Of a stretch of DNA of 49,683 nt, positions 46,997-49,683 are shown piece after piece. This stretch comes from an uncultured Sphingomonadales bacterium. GTDB taxonomy: Bacteria > Pseudomonadota > Alphaproteobacteria > Sphingomonadales > Sphingomonadaceae. Position numbers and translations under genes: made by a program. The notes under the pieces are model-generated. The model made no database searches. It was given only the letters and a program-made list of their open reading frames with translations, and was not told the origin of the DNA. Positions within the stretch are counted from its first letter, which is position 1. Each line of letters starts with the position of its first letter. The DNA lies in assembly GCA_903848655.1 (NCBI GenBank), contig CAINGT010000139.1, positions 1-49,683 of the forward strand, given 5' to 3'.

Positions 46997-47229
46997 CTTA
47001 TCAATCCCCCGGCTGACCGGGCAGCCATCGCCGCGAATGCTGAACTGTCGGCAAATCTGACATTAGCAGTGGTACCAAGCTGTCTGAGCAAGTCATTAAA
47101 GAAAAACCTCTTTCCGGTCAATCATAGCGATGGCGTCGCTAGTTTTGACAAAGGGCCGATCCACTGCTGCGCGCATCGGCAGGGTGATCGTGCTGGCCAA
47201 ACTGCGCGGTTGATGGCATCATCCCTTTC
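46997..47229. other. Divergent promoter region of prsK and the patatin gene
   Basis: The gap between the two divergent genes holds no credible coding frame. A small inverted repeat, AAAGA/TCTTT, lies at 47098-47113, and a TTGACA-like hexamer lies at 47145-47150 without a convincing -10 partner. A match to the sigma-54 consensus was not found. The promoters of both genes must lie here but I cannot place them. Confidence 0.4.
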
Positions 47230-49545
47230 ATGCGGGACAAGGAACTGCGCATCGCGCTGGTTTGCTCTGGCGGGATCAGCCTTGCGGTCACGATGCACGG
47301 CGTGACCAAGGAAATCTGGCACGCCAGTCGTGCCAGCCGCGCCTGGCATGCGGGCGAGGCAGCGCCCGGCGGGGTTGCCGGGGTCTATCACCGGCTGTTT
47401 GCTGGCATCGGGCGTGATCGCGATCTGGCGTTACGGCTGATCCCCGATATTCTGTCGGGCACCAGCGCGGGCGGGATCAATGCGGTGTTTCTGGCGCAGG
47501 CGCTGATCAGCGGGCAGAGTCTCGATCCCTTGACCGCATTGTGGCTGGAAGGCGCGGACAGCGATGTGCTGATCGCGCCCGAGGCCCGGCCATGGGGCAG
47601 ACTGGCGAAAATATGGGCCTGGCCGGTGGTGTGGCTGGCGCTGCGCGCGCCGGGCGCGCGGCTCGATGATGCCGGGCTGGCGCGCGAAACTTGGGCCGAA
47701 GTGCGCGCCAAAGTGTCGCGCCTGATCCGCGCGCGCTGGTTTCAACCGCCGTTCAGCGGGATCGGTTTTTCGCGGCTGCTGGCCGATGCGCTGGCCGCGA
47801 TGGCCGCCACTGCCGATGCCGAGGCACGCCCGCTGCTGCCCAGCGGCCATGCGCTCGATCTGGTGATCACCGCCACCGATTTGACCGGCCATCGCACGGA
47901 ACTGGCGCTGCACAGTCCCACGGTAGTGGCCGAAAGCGAACACCGGCTGACGATTGCCTTTCGCGCCGAAGCCGCGCCCGGCGCGCATCTTGGCACGCCG
48001 GTCGAACTGGTGCTGGCCGCGCGCGCGACTGCCAGCTTTCCCGGCGCGTTTCCACCGCTGATGCTGGCCGAAATCGACCAGCTTTGCGCCGAGCGTGGCT
48101 GGTCGTGGCCCCAACGCGATCCGTTCCTCAAACGGGTGATGCCCGCGCACTGGCGCGAAGGACGCACCGCGCAAGCCGCGTTGATCGATGGCGCGGTGCT
48201 GAACAACCGCCCATTTGCCGAGGCGATGGCCGCCTTGCGCAACCGGTCCGCGCGGCGCGAAGTCGATCGGCGGTTCGTCTATATCGAGCCCAACCCCGCC
48301 GCGCCGACACCCGCCCGGCCCCACCTGCCCGGTTTTTTCACCACGATCTTTGCCGCGCTGTCGGCAATCCCGCGCGAACAGCCGATCCGCGACAATCTGG
48401 CGGCAATCACCCGCCAGTCGCAGGCGCGCGAACGCTTGCGCGCCTTGGTCGAAGCGCTGCGGCCTGATATCGAGCGTCAGGTTGCGCGCCTGTTTGGGCA
48501 TACGCTGTTTTTTGAATCGCCCAGCCGCGCGCGTTTGACCGCGTGGCGCGCCCGCGCGCAAGCGGCGGCGGCGGCCAGCGCCGGGTTTGCCTATCACGGC
48601 TATGCGGCGGTAAAGCTGGATCGGATCATTGCCGATCTGGCGGCAACGATTGCCGAAGCAGCGCCCGACAGCGGCCCGGCTGCGCATATCGTGCCGATCC
48701 TGACCGCACATCTGCACACAGCCGGGCTTGAGCGGCTGGTCACCGACGATGGTGCAGCCAGCGCGGCGCTGATCGCGTTTTTGCGCGCGCACGATATCGG
48801 CTTTCGCATCCGGCGGCTGAAACTGCTGGCACGGCGGCTGACCGAAGGCTGGACCACGCGGGACACCGCAGGGTCGGGCAGAGAAGCAGCGCGGGTGATC
48901 ATCTATCGTGCGCAAGCGCTCTATCAGGCGCAAATGCCCGCGCGCGGGCTTGGCCCCGAATTTGCGCAAGCGGCGGCGCTGGTCGCGCAAGATCCGGGGG
49001 CGGTGCTGGCAGCGCTGGCTGACCGGCGCGGTCTGGGCGCAATCGATCTAACGGTCGATCAGATGATCGTCGATGCGCTGGAGGTGCTGAATCGCGCGCT
49101 GCGGCGGCGGTTCTTGCAGGCCTATCTTGGCTTTCCGTGGTTTGATATCGCCACGCTGCCCCTGTTCGACCATGATGGCGCGGACAATGGCGGCCTCGAC
49201 GAATTCGACCCGATCAAAGTGGACCGGATTTCGCCCGACGATGCCCGCTCGATCCGCGCCGGAGGAGCCGCCGCTTGCCTCAAAGGCACCGCATTTGTCA
49301 GCTTTGGCGCGTTTTTCAGCCGCGCCTTTCGCGAAAACGATTATCTGTGGGGCCGGTTGCACGGGGCCGAACGGATGATCGATATCATCGCTTCATCGGT
49401 TGAACCACCGCTGCCGCCGGATTGGCTCGCCCCGATCAAGCGCGCTGCGTTTCTTGCCATCCTTGACGAAGAACGCCCGCGCTTGACCGCCGACCCAGCG
49501 CTCGTCCCCGGCATCCGCGCCGAAGTGATCGCCGCGTTTGCGTAG
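47230..49545 (+). CDS. Patatin-like protein (DUF3376 type), putative lipid acyl hydrolase
   Basis: A 771-residue protein. The patatin phospholipase domain occupies residues about 5-330: oxyanion loop ALVCSGGISLAVTMHG, nucleophile elbow ILSGTSAGGIN (Ser79) and the catalytic Asp in LIDGAVLNNRPF (Asp320). The remaining 440 residues are helical, with a conserved-looking end including FPWFDIATLPLF and KVDRISPDDA, as in the large patatin-like proteins carrying DUF3376. No signal peptide or transmembrane segment is seen. The substrate is unknown. It is divergent from prsK, and a shared role in envelope lipid or polysaccharide biology is only a guess from position. Confidence 0.88.
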   Translation: MRDKELRIALVCSGGISLAVTMHGVTKEIWHASRASRAWHAGEAAPGGVAGVYHRLFAGIGRDRDLALRLIPDILSGTSAGGINAVFLAQALISGQSLDPLTALWLEGADSDVLIAPEARPWGRLAKIWAWPVVWLALRAPGARLDDAGLARETWAEVRAKVSRLIRARWFQPPFSGIGFSRLLADALAAMAATADAEARPLLPSGHALDLVITATDLTGHRTELALHSPTVVAESEHRLTIAFRAEAAPGAHLGTPVELVLAARATASFPGAFPPLMLAEIDQLCAERGWSWPQRDPFLKRVMPAHWREGRTAQAALIDGAVLNNRPFAEAMAALRNRSARREVDRRFVYIEPNPAAPTPARPHLPGFFTTIFAALSAIPREQPIRDNLAAITRQSQARERLRALVEALRPDIERQVARLFGHTLFFESPSRARLTAWRARAQAAAAASAGFAYHGYAAVKLDRIIADLAATIAEAAPDSGPAAHIVPILTAHLHTAGLERLVTDDGAASAALIAFLRAHDIGFRIRRLKLLARRLTEGWTTRDTAGSGREAARVIIYRAQALYQAQMPARGLGPEFAQAAALVAQDPGAVLAALADRRGLGAIDLTVDQMIVDALEVLNRALRRRFLQAYLGFPWFDIATLPLFDHDGADNGGLDEFDPIKVDRISPDDARSIRAGGAAACLKGTAFVSFGAFFSRAFRENDYLWGRLHGAERMIDIIASSVEPPLPPDWLAPIKRAAFLAILDEERPRLTADPALVPGIRAEVIAAFA

Positions 49546-49548
49546 AGT

Positions 49549-49562
49549 CTGTTTCGAAACAG
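49549..49562 (+). terminator. Palindrome after the patatin gene
   Basis: CTGTTTCGAAACAG is a perfect 14-base palindrome that begins three bases after the patatin stop. It could form a short hairpin or serve as a protein site. No T-run follows, so termination is uncertain. Confidence 0.3.
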
Positions 49563-49567
49563 GCGCT

Positions 49568-49632
49568 TAGAGCATGATGCGAAAAAGTGGGCACCGGTTT
49601 TTCGCAAAAAATCATGCGAAAACAAAGACTCC
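49568..49632 (+). repeat. Dispersed structured repeat, copy D
   Basis: The cleanest copy of the family. The outer stem is GCATGAT (49572-49578) with ATCATGC (49611-49617). The inner stem is GCGAAAAA (49579-49586) with TTTTTCGC (49598-49605), around a GTGGGCACCGG loop. The tail is GCGAAAACAAAGACTC. A perfect hairpin built from the same AGAGCATGATGCG sequence follows immediately. Confidence 0.85.
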
Positions 49633-49672
49633 TAGAGCATGATGCGATTCTTTCTTATCGCATCATGCTCTA
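49633..49672 (+). repeat. Perfect 16-bp inverted repeat with 8-nt loop
   Basis: The arms TAGAGCATGATGCGAT (49633-49648) and ATCGCATCATGCTCTA (49657-49672) are exactly complementary around the loop TCTTTCTT. The arm sequence is the 5' part of the copy D element, so this is a palindromic variant of the same repeat family. It abuts the window end. Confidence 0.85.
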
Positions 49673-49683
49673 GAGCGGAATGC

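Noticed and set aside
47145..47150. TTGACA hexamer upstream of the patatin gene as a -35 box
   Set aside because: No recognisable -10 element lies at 16-18 bases, so it may be chance.

Overview
This window is GC-rich, gene-dense chromosomal DNA from an alphaproteobacterium, most likely of the order Sphingomonadales. That placement is inferred from three things: the gene order nuoA-N, birA, coaX, ribonuclease J, DUF1467; the PrsK/PrsR pair of the XrtA/PEP-CTERM system; and the style of the intergenic repeats. No rRNA, tRNA, CRISPR array, intact transposase or prophage was seen.

Layout. Positions 1-4931 hold the start of a lipoprotein gene, an electron-transfer-flavoprotein:ubiquinone oxidoreductase, a divergent degenerate uracil-DNA-glycosylase-like gene, and an slt-moaB pair closed by a hairpin. 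Positions 5027-10790 hold an RraB-like gene, then (minus strand) dnaE followed by an acyl-CoA ligase. Positions 10900-14185 carry a secreted protein of unknown function, msrB and a bifunctional penicillin-binding protein. Positions 14385-16974 (minus) are a tightly coupled three-gene operon: a ParA-type ATPase, a small protein with a ribbon-helix-helix-like segment, and a TPR/SPOR lipoprotein. A DUF418 membrane protein is divergent from it. Positions 18346-22808 (minus) are a flagellar block: flgM, a flgN-like gene, a lytic transglycosylase, flhA and fliA, with a well-matched sigma-54 promoter inside it. A thiolase precedes it on the same strand.

Positions 24385-39909 are the complete 14-subunit respiratory complex I operon (nuoA to nuoN), running on into birA, coaX, rnj and a DUF1467 gene (to 43499). 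Most junctions are ATGA or TGATG overlaps, so the operon is strongly translationally coupled. It is interrupted in four places: two paralogous 74-75 residue coiled-coil genes (after nuoD and after nuoF), a retropepsin-like aspartic protease gene (before nuoG), and a palindromic GC-rich element between nuoJ and nuoK flanked by a 16-bp direct repeat that includes the nuoJ stop and the nuoK start. Positions 43502-46971 (minus) are prsK-prsR, the two-component system of the XrtA/PEP-CTERM exosortase pathway. prsK is preceded by an unusual 11-bp tandem repeat that makes two four-codon mini-ORFs. Positions 47230-49545 encode a large patatin-like protein.

The strongest candidates for new biology are the passenger genes inside the complex I operon, the ParA/RHH-like/SPOR-lipoprotein operon, the element splitting nuoJ and nuoK, the mini-ORF chain before prsK, and a dispersed structured repeat family (14222-14360, 41443-41503, 49568-49672) whose stems covary between copies.
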